This document shows, piece after piece, positions 22,945-33,730 of a stretch of DNA of 64,000 nucleotides. The DNA is taken from NCBI GenBank assembly GCA_007026445.1, contig VDMD01000004.1, positions 496,001-560,000 of the forward strand, written 5' to 3'. The notes below the pieces were generated by a model, which saw nothing but the letters and a program-made list of their open reading frames with translations, was not told the DNA's origin and searched no databases. Position 1 is the first letter of the stretch, and each line of letters opens with the position of its first letter. The DNA comes from Schizophyllum amplum. Lineage: Eukaryota; Basidiomycota; Agaricomycetes; Agaricales; Schizophyllaceae. A program made the position numbers and the translations under genes.

Positions 22945-25053
22945 ATGCAATATTCGAGGATGAACGGATCTGCGCCCGCGTCGTCATCGGCGGCACCCGT
23001 ACCGTCATTGCCTCCGTCTTCGCCAGCCCAGACGCCGTTAGACACGTCCGACAGCATCCGCCGCCGCGCCCCCTCTCCGTCAACGGCCCCCTGTCCCCCG
23101 TCGCCCAAAGAGGCGTCTCACAATGTGAACGGCGTGTCTCTGCCCGCCATGGCACCGCCCCCGTCGCCTTCGACGACGAGAACAAAGGAGGAAGGGACGT
23201 TGGCCGTAATGCCTTCGTCGCCTACCCCGCAGACGCTCCGCGTGGCCGTGCCCGCGTATATGCTCGGCGGGATGGGTCTGATCCTGGTAAGTGTCGGGCC
23301 GACAACACAAACAGGAGTTCACCGTCTACTATAGAGTGTCCTCACTTGGCTGCTCGCAAACGTCGTCCCACCTACGCAAAGCGATGCTCAGCTTCGCGTA
23401 GAGCATGTCGTGAAGCGTGCGCGCCGCAGCTCCCTCCCCATCCTAGCGCCGCAATTTCGGACGCGGTCGCACAAACGGGCTTCGGTGCCCCCTCCCCCAC
23501 GTCCTATCATCGCACAGTCTCAGGCGCCCCACGACCGCCATGTCTACTTTGCGGACGCTGCCGAAAGTACCACACCAGCTCGCCGCGACCCGAGCCCGCC
23601 GGGCTCCCTTTCCGACACGTCTACCCTCGTCAACGCCATCAACCTTGCTCTGGAAGACTGCGTCGAGGGTGGCCAATCAGCTAACTCGGACAGCAAACAA
23701 AGCCGACCCTGTCCATCATTCCTCAAAATGAACCCCCTGTATGCTGCAAGTCAGCGGACGCTCGCTCCTCAACTTCTTCACTCGACTCCAGCAAACCTAC
23801 ACCTGCTTACCTCAAGCGGTCAACGTACCTCTCGGCGCTCACGCCTCGTCTCTCGCGCCTCGGCAAGAAGAAGCGCGGGTCCTCGGGATCCGTTCCGTCG
23901 TCGGTAGCTTCGTCAGATAGTAGGTGACAGTCATTTCTTGTGTGAAGCTCGCGGCTAATCGATAATCTATGATGTAGCTGAAGCAGATCCTCTCAAATTC
24001 TGTCGGGCAGGCGCAGGGCTGCCTGCGCCTGGCTGGTCGCGCTCGTTTGGTTGGCCAACGACCTCAAGCCCCGCAGCGGAGTCTGCGCCGTCGACCCCTG
24101 GCACAGACGGACAGCAGTCCTTCTTCGGATCCGCTCCCCCGAGCCGCTGCTCGTCGCTGACACGGCGTGGTCGTGCGGAGGTCGTGGACATGGCGTCTAA
24201 TCGCGCGTCGTCGTCGCTTGGCCCGTCTCCCATGTCCGAGACGTGTTCCTCTGGCTCTTCTTCGCGGCCACTCAGCCGCCCACCACCCTCGCGCTCGGCC
24301 TCGGTCTCGGCGTGCAATTTCCGCAGACCGCCATCGCTGGTGCGCAGGACCTCTGCGGAAGGGAAGGTTCAGGAGCCCATAGCGGAAACGGAGGGCGAGG
24401 GGAGCACAGCGGAGTCGCAGCTAGCGGATTCTCCTAAGTCATCATATTTTCCTAAATTGCCCAAGTCACCTAAAGCGCTGAAGGAGAAATGCAAGGCTAG
24501 GGAGCGGCGGCGGCAGTCAGCGCCGGTGCCCATTCCTCGGACGCAGCCCTATGGCTATCCGTATTTCGCGGCACCGCCGGTGGTGCGGGAGAGAGGAGCG
24601 TCGGGTCACTCGAGGAGTAGCACGCTGCCGGGCTTGTCGCAGGGTCTGCCTTCCGCAGATACCCCCTTGGCAGGTACCTCGTCGACCCCAGTGTCTTCGG
24701 GGCCGACGCACGTCAGTGCGACGACGCCCGCCCGGAGGAAACGGACGCTGTCTTCGCCGACGAAGCCGAACCTTACCATCGTCGTCCCTTCGCCGGTGGA
24801 TCATCGCCTGGTGAGGCCTTCGACGGCGAACGGGACGTTCACAGATGGGTTCGGCGTGATGGTGTCAGAGGAAGAGGCGGCGAAGGCGCCAGTGCCGGCA
24901 AGCGTTGTCGATGCTCGTGTCGTCAATGCTCAAGGGCAGCTAGCGAGCGAAGACGTGGCGCGTTCATCTTCCCTTCGGAGACACCGTCATCGGGTGTTGC
25001 GGCTGCCTAGTTTAAAGCGGTGGTCCGCGGGCGAGGGTGTGTTGGCGAAGTAG
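22945..25053 (+). CDS. Ser/Pro-rich protein with one transmembrane helix, unknown function
   Basis: Exons 22945-23286, 23335-23919 and 23978-25053. The N-terminal 110 residues are Ser/Pro-rich. A single hydrophobic helix follows (PAYMLGGMGLILSVLTWLL, spanning the first intron), then a long disordered Ser/Thr/Arg tail with basic patches (SRLGKKKRGSSGS, LKEKCKARERRRQSA) and conserved-looking SP sites. The frame needs one extra C in the CCCCC run at 23733-23737. I do not recognise the family. The layout suits a membrane-anchored scaffold or a nuclear-envelope/ER protein, but that is inference. Met at 22960 is an alternative start. Confidence 0.6.
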
Positions 25054-25231
25054 GAGCACGGCAATGCGCACGCGGGTGGTGAGTTAGGCATCGTCGATTC
25101 GCGTGTAGGGTGATGCTTACTGGGTCGTAGGATCGCCGTTCAGGTTTACAACTCTACACCCTCTTCGCGTTAGGTAACGCCCTACACCCAAACACAACTA
25201 CAGCCGTCCAAGACTAAGTCTTGAGAAAACA

Positions 25232-25254
25232 CATCATCATCATCATCATCATCA
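25232..25254. repeat. (CAT)n microsatellite
   Basis: About seven perfect CAT units in the 3' region of the Ser/Pro-rich gene. Confidence 0.9.
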
Positions 25255-25350
25255 GCCACCTCAACATCGCCTACACACAGGATCGTCGCCTTCCCATCTC
25301 GCATGCCTCCACGTCACCCTCTCAAACAGCATCGTCATCTAGACATATCC

Positions 25351-25430
25351 TCTCGTCCACACACATCCCTTCTCGTCCATACACATCCCCTCTCGCCCAC
25401 ACACATCACCTTTCGCCCACGCATATTCTA
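25351..25430. repeat. 20-bp minisatellite, four units
   Basis: Units of 20 bases begin TCTCGTCCACACACATCCCT and repeat at 25371, 25391 and (degenerate) 25411. The cytosine-rich strand is the plus strand. Confidence 0.85.
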
Positions 25431-25819
25431 TCGCGCAGGTCTATCTATCCTCGCATATCAGCTCATCTACCTTATTATCCTATCGTGTATTATCCCCGTC
25501 CTATTGGTTCCTTGCGTGCACATTAGATAGAGGGTCAAAGGGGGTGCATCAGGTTCTGTACTATATTGTAAGTCATTGTATCACGGTCACGAATTGAACG
25601 TCTTTTGTCCTGCGACATCTGTGGTCGGGTGTTGAACGTTGAGTGTAAGTTGCGCGTAGGTATACGCTCACGGGGACGAGAACACTTGCAGGCATAGCAC
25701 CCACGCGGACCCATATGTATGCCTCACGTGATTGTTGACATTTCAGAGACTCGGTCCCGTGACCAATAACCCCTCTTCCTTCCTGCCACATTGCTTGACT
25801 CATAACGCGTCTCCGCAAC

Positions 25820-27892
25820 ATGTCGGATTCTGGCGACTCTTATGAGGCATACGACGACTTTACTAACCTGACTGAGGCGGAGCTTCTTACTCTCGACGCT
25901 CCGGGACCGAGCAGCCCCGCGCCGGCATTTCGACCAACGGGCTTGTCTGGCGCCCCAGCGGTGCAGATAGCAATCCAGGATGATGTTCGAGCAAGCGAAG
26001 ACGATGATATGCCGGTGGAATATACCGTCTTGTCTGAGGGACTGACATCGGAGGATATGGAGGATGCGGTCGAGTCTCCTGCTTCACAATATCGTAGGCA
26101 GGGGATTTTTTCTGTCTCGGATTTGTGTGGGCCGAGCTGGTGAGTACCTGAGTACTTGAGCTTTTGTTTGCTGAAGGTTCACTGTTATGCAGGTGTGAAG
26201 TACAGTTCGACTATGGTTTACGACAGAAGCGGTCGAGACCGCTCAAGGATCGACCCCAGTCCTTTCGTTCGCGTAAAGGGAAGGAGATCTCTGTCGCGCC
26301 CCAGGTGGCGGCCAAAAATGATGACCGCACGAAGGGTGGAAAGGTACGTCTCTCCAATCCTTTCGGTGTGTACCTTTGCCGAAGGACACATGAATTTAGG
26401 AAATACATAAGGAACTCGAGAGGGAGACTATGCTAGAGCCCATTTTCGTAAGAATAACTTGTCCTGAGGAGAGGTGGGCGTTAAGGTGAGTAGCATGCTC
26501 CAGGCCTTACCGACGCGTCTTCTTGAATTACTGACCTGTAGTAGGATGGTGAACTTGATTGTCAATTGAGGCATATGATGGCATTTGGATTCACAGCAAG
26601 TGTTCTCTCCGAATTGTACTCACATAAAGAACTCATCTTAGGCAGCGCGAAACGCCGGTATTTGGTATCATCCATGACGAGGTTGTCGTGGGCATCATTG
26701 TGAGTAAATGCCGTCTCTCATAGAATCTTTCTAAAGTGTACAAGGACGAAGTCCACATCAAGCCAGGGACCCTGCACCGTCAACACCGAAGACGCCTCAA
26801 GGAAAGCGGGCACGCGCGCCTCTGTCGCAGTCACAGAACACTATCGACAGATATCTTTCCCCGAAGAAAGAAATCTTTCCAGCGCCGAGTCTTCCTCAAC
26901 CGAGATTCGAAAGGTTCACACTCGTCCGACCACACCACCGCCGACCTCAACACTCAGCCTCCTCGACACGAAGACGAGAACCACTCGAAGTATGCCGCCG
27001 AACGAAGACACCCTCTCGTCTCGCGTTCAGCTCATGCTCTACCAGCGCATGCTCTCTGACCTCGTGCGCGTCTCGCCCTCCTTCGACTTCGCCTACCTCT
27101 GGACCAAACTCGACCTTGACCGTATCGCCCGTTCCCCACGGCAGTTCTCAAGGACACTGGCCTGCTCCCACCCCACGACAATACAGAGCATATGTGCTTG
27201 AGCGACGTGGTAGAGCTGTGGTGGCAGCTACGAGATGAGCTGAACGCGGAGGTGGCATCGAGATTAGAGATCGTTTACCGATTGATACCCGAGGGCGGCC
27301 ACCGCGCGCGCAAAGGTAGAGCTATAGACGGGAGCTGAAGCAAAATCTTCAAACGGTTGAGGAGCAGGAGCTGGCGCGAGCGATACAGGCAAGCCTCGAC
27401 GATCTGTGCCAGCCGGCGCCCGCACTGGAGCAGGCGGAGAGCAGCAGGGATGGTCCCATAGCGGCGTCTCAGGCAGATACGAGTGCAACGATGGCCGGGG
27501 AAGCTCAGTGTACGTGGTGTTTGTTTGATTGGATCTACGACTCACGCGTACGTTAGCAGCTTCAACTGCCGAAGCCTCTGTGGGACAAGCTCGTCCTTCG
27601 TCACCGCAATCCTTCGAAGTCGTTGGAACGAAGGAGTTCGCGATGGATGACGCGATGCTTGATGTTCATGTGGAAAGCATCTTGCGGTGGTGGCGAGGTG
27701 ACCGTGCACCTCAGGGTGTGCCTATTGAGCTAGCGCGCCGATGCCAGTGAGTCTACATTGATACTCGGACGCTCTTCCTAATTGACTCGTCCCAGTTCGT
27801 GCGAGTATATGACCGACTGCGAGTGGCGAGAGGCGAAGGCTTTGGAAGCCAAACAGCAGTTTCAGCAGAGAAGGACGCGGAGTCTTACCTGA
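25820..27892 (+). CDS. EXO5: exonuclease V (EXO5/Dem1), iron-sulphur nuclease
   Basis: A single-strand DNA exonuclease of the RecB-like nuclease fold, acting in mitochondria or nucleus. It begins MSDSGDSYEAYDDF. The family segments are FSVSDLCGPSWCEVQFDYGLRQKRSRPLKDRP (split by an intron), CPEERWAL, PVFGIIHDEVVVGIID, LLDTKTR, PPNEDTLSSRVQLMLYQ and the C-terminal Cys segment ARRCHSCEYMTDCEW, which supplies 4Fe-4S ligands. First exons: 25820-26139, 26193-26343, 26400-26485. A GC-AG intron (donor GCAAGT) follows FGFT near 26600. One base must be added near 26566, 26771, 26937, 27129 and 27331, mostly in G or C runs. A PCNA-box-like QNTIDRYL lies at about 26837. Last exon ends RRTRSLT. Confidence 0.85.
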
Positions 27893-28327
27893 CTCTAGCA
27901 CCCGTAATATGTTGTGGTGTTGTTGGCCCTAATATATGCAAGGAAGTCGACATTTCGAGCGTGTGATTTGCGATGCGAAAGCAATTCAGTGCATTGACTG
28001 GAATACAGAGGATTTTGGTCAGTGCACCGGGACCAGTGGGACAGGCTGGTGACAAGTAAGGGACAAGGCCGATGTGCATGAGGGGCCAGATCGGGCTATT
28101 CCCAAAGTAGATCAAGGCGCCCTGACGACGGCGCCGTTGCGGACGAGATATCACACTGGCCGATGGAGCGCGCATACCCATATCTCCTTGTCTCTAGCCA
28201 TTGCCTTTGCGCTCCATTGCTCTCGTCGCTCCCTTGTCTTTGTCTGTGTTTCTCTGCTTTTCATCGCACATAGCTCTTTGTTACCCTGTCCACCATATAA
28301 ACTCGCATTCCCCCTCTTAAGGGAGCC
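27893..28327. promoter_or_regulatory. promoter of the CTR copper transporter
   Basis: A 435-base spacer. A TATAAA at 28296-28301 lies only about 30 bases before the ATG at 28328, so the 5' UTR would be very short. No gene recognised in the rest. Confidence 0.45.
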
Positions 28328-29578
28328 ATGCAGTCCATTGCGGACGATTCCTCGGAGTCTGGTCTGCACTGGGGCCTGAGGGGGGAGCACGTCCTGCTCT
28401 CATCCCTTCGACTTGACTCCGTTATGGGCTTCTTCGCTGCCTCTGTGCTTACTGTCATCATCTGTCTCGCTGAGAGGTGCGTCCCCCTCCTTCGCTGGCG
28501 CGTATTCGCTGACGGACAAAGATAGGCTGGCAACACATGCATATGAGAAGCAGTGGACGCCATCTTTTTGTGGACAGGCTCGCTGGCGGAATGCTCTGTG
28601 GCGATCAACGTTGTACTGGATCTGCTCGTTTCTGAGATTGTACGTCGTTCACCTATACAATTGATCCGGCACTAAAGCGCAATGTAGATGCTATATGCTC
28701 ATAGCCATGTCTTTCACATAGGGTGAGAATCCATTCAAGAACCTGGACCCTCGCGTTGACCACCTCTGCAGCCTCATAGTTCTGATCGTGCGTACTTGAG
28801 CTCTGTCGAGGCCGCCCATCCAACTCCCCCCCAGGCCACTACACTCTCGGCTGCCCAATTCTTCGTCGAACTTCGGAAGTGCTCCAACTCGGAGTCACAT
28901 AGACCGTGAGTGCTATGCCCATCTGCAGAGACTACTTCGCTCAAACGTAGTGTCCCGACCCTTAGAAGACCGAGCTCTTATGAGGACGCGGAAGAACCCC
29001 TTCTCGAGCGTGACTCCGCACCACTCGCGATGAAATTGATGCCCGCCCCTCGCATGTCTACGCGCCCTCGCTCGAAGTCAAAGCCAGACGGCATCTTCAT
29101 CCATCCCCAGCACAACAACATAGCACGCGCAGATGCGGCCGCCTTGGAGCTGGGCTTGGGTGGCACCACCGATCGCGTAGCTGTTCCCGCTTACGAGCAC
29201 ACTGGCGCGCCATGGCAGCATGACCAGGGCAGACAGCAAGCGCGGGCGCTCTTGGGACAAGCCAGTGATGGTCGTGATGCGCATGCATTTGGCTTGGCGA
29301 AGACAGCGACAGCTCCGAATTATCATCCTCCTCTCCTTCCTGACACGCATAGTTGTGTCTGCTCAGGGTATCATCGCTGTTACTATATCTTGATTGTATG
29401 TATCCAAGGGGTTCATCGTGGGGGAACTAAGTGCGCGATAAATAAGGTAGCGGTGGGAAAGCAAAGAAAGGTAGATCGAAGGAAGACATGCAGGCGTGCA
29501 CATTCGGGGCTACATGCGTCCTGTATGTTGTATACACATGCCAGGGGTCTACTGTCCACGACCGGATCCCGCGACTAG
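28328..29578 (+). CDS. CTR-family copper transporter
   Basis: A trimeric copper channel of the CTR family. Exons 28328-28476, 28526-28639, 28688-28722, 28772-28787, 28835-28905 and from 28966. TM1 is LDSVMGFFAASVLTVIICLAE. TM2 has the copper-relay Mx3M motif (MLIAM) followed by SFH; TM3 follows (LIVLIATTLSAAQFFVEL). No Met-rich N-terminal clusters are present, which fits a low-affinity or vacuolar (CTR2-like) type. One C is missing in TTTCAC near 28715. After TM3, a spliced exon adds an unusually long cytosolic tail (EEPLLERD, KPDGIFIHPQHNN, then Ala/Leu-rich). The true stop is uncertain; the open frame ends at 29578, overlapping the minus-strand kinase end. Confidence 0.78.
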
Positions 29579-32500
29579 ACCTGCACGTCGACCAGCCACA
29601 AGGCCGCCACCATTTCCTCCGCGCTTGGCAGCATCCCGTGCTGGGTCCGCCTCCTCTTGCTTTTGCTGCCACTGCTGTATGAGCTTTCCGACACCTTGAT
29701 ACGGTTCGGGAGAGTCGTCCGCGTTCGAATGCTTGCGTGAGGGCGTAGGCGGCGGCTCGACCCTGGAGAACTGGTCGACGGGCTCGCTGAAGGCTTCCGG
29801 ACGCGCGGCTTGTATGGCAGCTTCGTTTCCTGCTTGAGCTCGCGAGGCTGCATCATGGGTGATGTCCGAGGCATGCCGGTTGTCGTTGGCGATGGACCCG
29901 GCGAATAGCGAGCGGGCAGGCCTGTCGGAGACGTTCGCTGACGGGACGTGTCCGTAAATCTCCCCGTCGGATCCTCCGGCAGCGGCAGGTTGTTGTCCCG
30001 TCCGTTAGAGCCAGTGAAGACTCGCTTGTAGGAGATCTGTCGCGCCATGCACTGTCCATCTGGGCAGGAGCTTTGAGACCCGTAGGCCTCCCGACAGACG
30101 TAGTTACAGGCGAAGGCGCGGAAACAGGCTTGACCTTCCCACCGATAGCCTCATAACGCTGCACCATGTCGGATATGGAAGTGCGTCTGACATTGGCGCG
30201 CTGCTTGGGTGCTTCGGGCGGCACCAGACTGTTGCCAGCCGGCGCCGGCACCTCTGGCGACTGAGATGGGAAAAGGAACATAGACTGCGGGCGCGATGAC
30301 CGTGCAGACGACGGAGACGTGGGCGCAGGTGACTCGGAACAGGCGCCTGTTGCTTCGTGCTCGCTAGCGATGGCTCCTTATAGTGCTTGCGTGGAGATGG
30401 CGGCCGGCGCGAAGGCTCTGGAGAGGACGACGCCGAAGGCGCACCCGACAGTGAAGGCAGCGCCGAGCGACGCTTCTGCGTAGTGACGAAGGAGGCCGCT
30501 CCTTCTCACGCGGCGATGCCAACCCACCGCCCCACAGGTCGACGAGTCGTGCACCGAGCTTTGCCGACCCTTGTGTCTCGGCTTGGGGGTCTCGTTTGAT
30601 CGCTTCGCCGCCTGGAATCCGACTGCATCCTCTGGGCCTTCATCCGCGCTTGAAGGCGGCTCTCCCTTGCTCTCCGCCCGACCCATTCGTTGAGGTCCAA
30701 CTGACGACGCATCAGTGTCGATATCCAGTGGAGGGAACATCCGCTCCGCGCGTTGCCTGTAGGCGGAAGCAGTCGATGCTGTCGACGCGGTCGCCTCCAT
30801 AGCAGGAGCAGGACTCGGGCGAGGACTGGGAGCAGGTATTAGTCCTTGCTCACCCTGCGACGGCTCCTGCACGGACATATACATGACGCTCGCGCGTTTG
30901 CTCGGCGACTGCCGCACGACCGGGCGCACCGCTCTGCAGACTGTGGCTTGTTCGGGATCGGGATGGGCTTGGACGCCGTCGACGCCCTGTCGCTCTCGTC
31001 GTCGCCAGTCAACCAGTCCGTCTGCTGACGACGCGGAGGGAGCTTTGGCGGTCACTCGACGCTGAATAGTCGTCCGCGCTGGGCTGCGGAGAATGCTTGA
31101 TCGACATGGAACTCCGGTGCTTGCGCATGAGCGCCGGGCGAGTTGGCGACGTCGGCGACTCCTTCAACGGCGTCCGTGAGACCTTCGCGTTGGCGAGAGC
31201 GGAATCGCCAGAGTGTCCATCGCGATCCCGCATAGCAACCCCCGTGACGTGCGCTGACTTCACGCCGTCCATCCCGAGAGGAGCGACGCTGGGACGCAGG
31301 AAGGTAGATGCGCCCGTCCTTGAGCTCTGGCCAGCTCTTGATTCTGAGCGATCACTAGTACGGTGCTCGAGATTCGGCTGGCTACCGGCCATCGGGTGCA
31401 GCCTGGGCGCACTGCTGGGCGAGCCGGATGGCGGATACTCTGAGCCCGGTGTCCCAAAGGTCTTGTCCAACTCTTCCAATGACGGGAACCGGGACTCCGC
31501 ATCGCGGTCTCCTGTTGGAGCGGGTGACGGTGATGGCCGCCAGCTGGCGGTCCCCGGTCGTGAGTTCGGCGACGGTATTGGCGAACGACTCTCAGGCTGC
31601 GAGGCAGACGCTGCAAGATAGTTGGGGCGAGGTGATGGTGACGGCTGCGGACTCGCGCCTCTCAGCTGATCGTTTCTCGACGTAGAGGTCGTGCTCATGT
31701 ACGCCAATCCGGTCCGCAACTTCCTCGCCTCGCCGAGCGTAGGCGCCGGTTTCTCGTTCGAAGACGACGATATTCCTAGGCCTTCGAAGGCATCCTTGTC
31801 CTTCTGTTTCGTAGACACGGTAGTCGCGCGACGCAGATTCGACCCCGTGTTCCCCATGGTATAACTTGGCGCGCGCGGAGTAATGACCCCTTGGGGGCAA
31901 GCGACGAGGGTAACGATGGTCCGTTATTAGTGAGGCTCGCGCCGTGATGAGGAGCTTTGACTTTGGGGTCGAACGTGTCCCACAATTTCTCCGCGAAGTC
32001 ATCACCAAATCCAGGAGCCTTAGTTTGAGGAGCCGCGGCAGGCGCATTGGCGTGTACGGCCCACGCGTCCTCCGTCGACGACTTCTTCGCGGGAGAAGCG
32101 CTTTGAGAGGATACTGCTTGCCAGGCCTTATCCTCCGCCGCATTGAAGTCGCCGTCCAACCAGTTCGACTGCTCTCTGGAGGGCGTCGTAGGCCGCGATT
32201 TAGATTTGGAGCGTTCGTGCGATACCGCTGGCCTTCCTCTGCGCATAGGAGCGATGGCTTCGAGAACCTTGTCTCGCGCTTGCACACCTGGATTCTTCGA
32301 GGCGAAGTCGAAACTGCGGCCTTGGCTTGGCCAGACGAGCGATAGGAGATGGTGTTGTCGAGAGGCGAGACGATGCGAGAAGATGTTGGCGCGAGCGGCT
32401 GAGCTGCGGGAATGACATAGTTGAACTGTGACTTCGTGCCACGCAAGCTATGCACCCGAACGAGCACTTCGAAGACGGAGGGTCGCTGCGTGCCGTGCTC

Positions 32501-33549
32501 CCGCAACATTGATGCTACACGAATTGTTAGACCTGGTCGAGAAACAATAGGCTCGAGTCTCACCGATCAACGCGTTCATATTGGCGGAGTAAACGGGATA
32601 TGGCGGTATGCGGTATTGCACGTTGAGTATCGCGAGAGGTCCATGCTCCTCGAAGGGCGTCGTGTAATAGCAGAGCTTGTACAGCAAGACACCAAGTGCC
32701 CAGACGTCGCTCTTCTCGTCAATGGGTCTACGCTGGTAGGGATCAACCATCTCCGGAGCCCGATATTGAAGCGTGGTATGTCGGTTGAGATCGGCCTCGA
32801 CTGCACGGATCTCCTGCATATTGGTAGGAGGCCGGCGTACGGTCGCTGCTGAACCGAAGTCGCACAGCTTGAAGGAGGTGGGGCTGGACTGGAGGATGTT
32901 TTCCACCTTGAGATCACGGTGAAGGAGGGGAGGACGAGAGTTGTGCATGTACGCAACGCCTTCGCAGACATCGACAAATATTTGCAAGATCTCGGCCTCC
33001 GTGAGGCGTTCGCGCAGCCGACGATTCATCATGTCAATGATACCGCCACCTAGATTCTGAGTGAGTGAATTGTATACGATGCAGTGTACAGTACACGCAC
33101 CTGGACAAAACTCCATGAGGATGAACACTTCATAAGTCCCGTTGGAGAGTTTGTGCCAGGCAGCGTCGATGAGGTGCACGATGTTAGGATGGCCCTTGAG
33201 TAATCGCTAGAGAACGGTCAGCTGCGATCTCTGAGCAAGTCATCGCTGCGCACCATTATATCGACCTCTTGTTTGACCTCCGTGAGCATAGCATCATTGG
33301 CAACCGCGATGCGCTTGAGCACATGATGGGTAGTGCCGTATACCGGTGTCGCCGTGCGGACGAGATAGACATGCGCAAAACCACCTTTGGTGTGGTATTG
33401 GCATATAAAGCGCCGTATGAAGGGAGCGAATCACCTTGAGAAAGATACCGTTCGACCTGAACGGTGTACTTGTTGACAGCTATGGACTGCCCAGGAACGA
33501 GGGTGCCCTTGTTCTGCTGGGGCTGAGCGTATGCCTGATACGCCTGCAT
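29549..33549 (-). CDS. Ark1/Prk1-type (NAK family) Ser/Thr kinase
   Basis: Actin-regulating kinases phosphorylate endocytic adaptors at cortical patches. The protein starts MQAYQAYAQPQQNK. The kinase domain follows at about residues 25-330: glycine loop YLSQGGFAHVYLV (intron inside), VLKRIA with the ATP lysine, HRDLKVEN catalytic loop, CDFGSA, YRAPEMVD and DVWALGVLLYKL. The phrase MHNSRPPLLHRDLKVEN is typical of NAK kinases. The remainder is a long disordered Ser/Pro tail ending in GVGKLIQQWQQKQEEADPAR, a conserved-looking C-terminal helix. The tail needs added bases near 32295, 31888, 31015 and further on; I did not resolve every one. Its promoter is shared with the sugar transporter. Confidence 0.82.
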
Positions 33550-33730
33550 TGTCCCCGACGCTGTTATCGATGGCGGAGACGATGGGAGCGCGGAGCAAAG
33601 TGAGGACGTTGCTCCTGGCGGCGAGCGCGACCGCCACGACGGATTCGGACCGCTTGGACATCGAAGGCCATCGCGTCGGCCAAGTTCGCACGGCCACGTT
33701 CTCATCATTCACACTTCTCGTTTCCCCACA
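33550..33730. promoter_or_regulatory. 181-base divergent promoter, kinase / sugar transporter
   Basis: Start codons of the kinase (33549, minus) and the transporter (33731, plus) are separated by only 181 bases. No TATA box stands out. Confidence 0.55.

Larger units (their letters stand above)
25054..25819. other. intergenic region with simple repeats
   Basis: Contains a CAT microsatellite and a 20-bp minisatellite (listed separately), and the promoter of EXO5. No other feature. Confidence 0.6.

Noticed and set aside
29575..30048. Alternative C-terminal frame for the NAK kinase
   Set aside because: The frame ending at 29549 (GVGKLIQQWQ) has the better helix-like conserved end; the frame ending at 29575 is basic and shadow-like.
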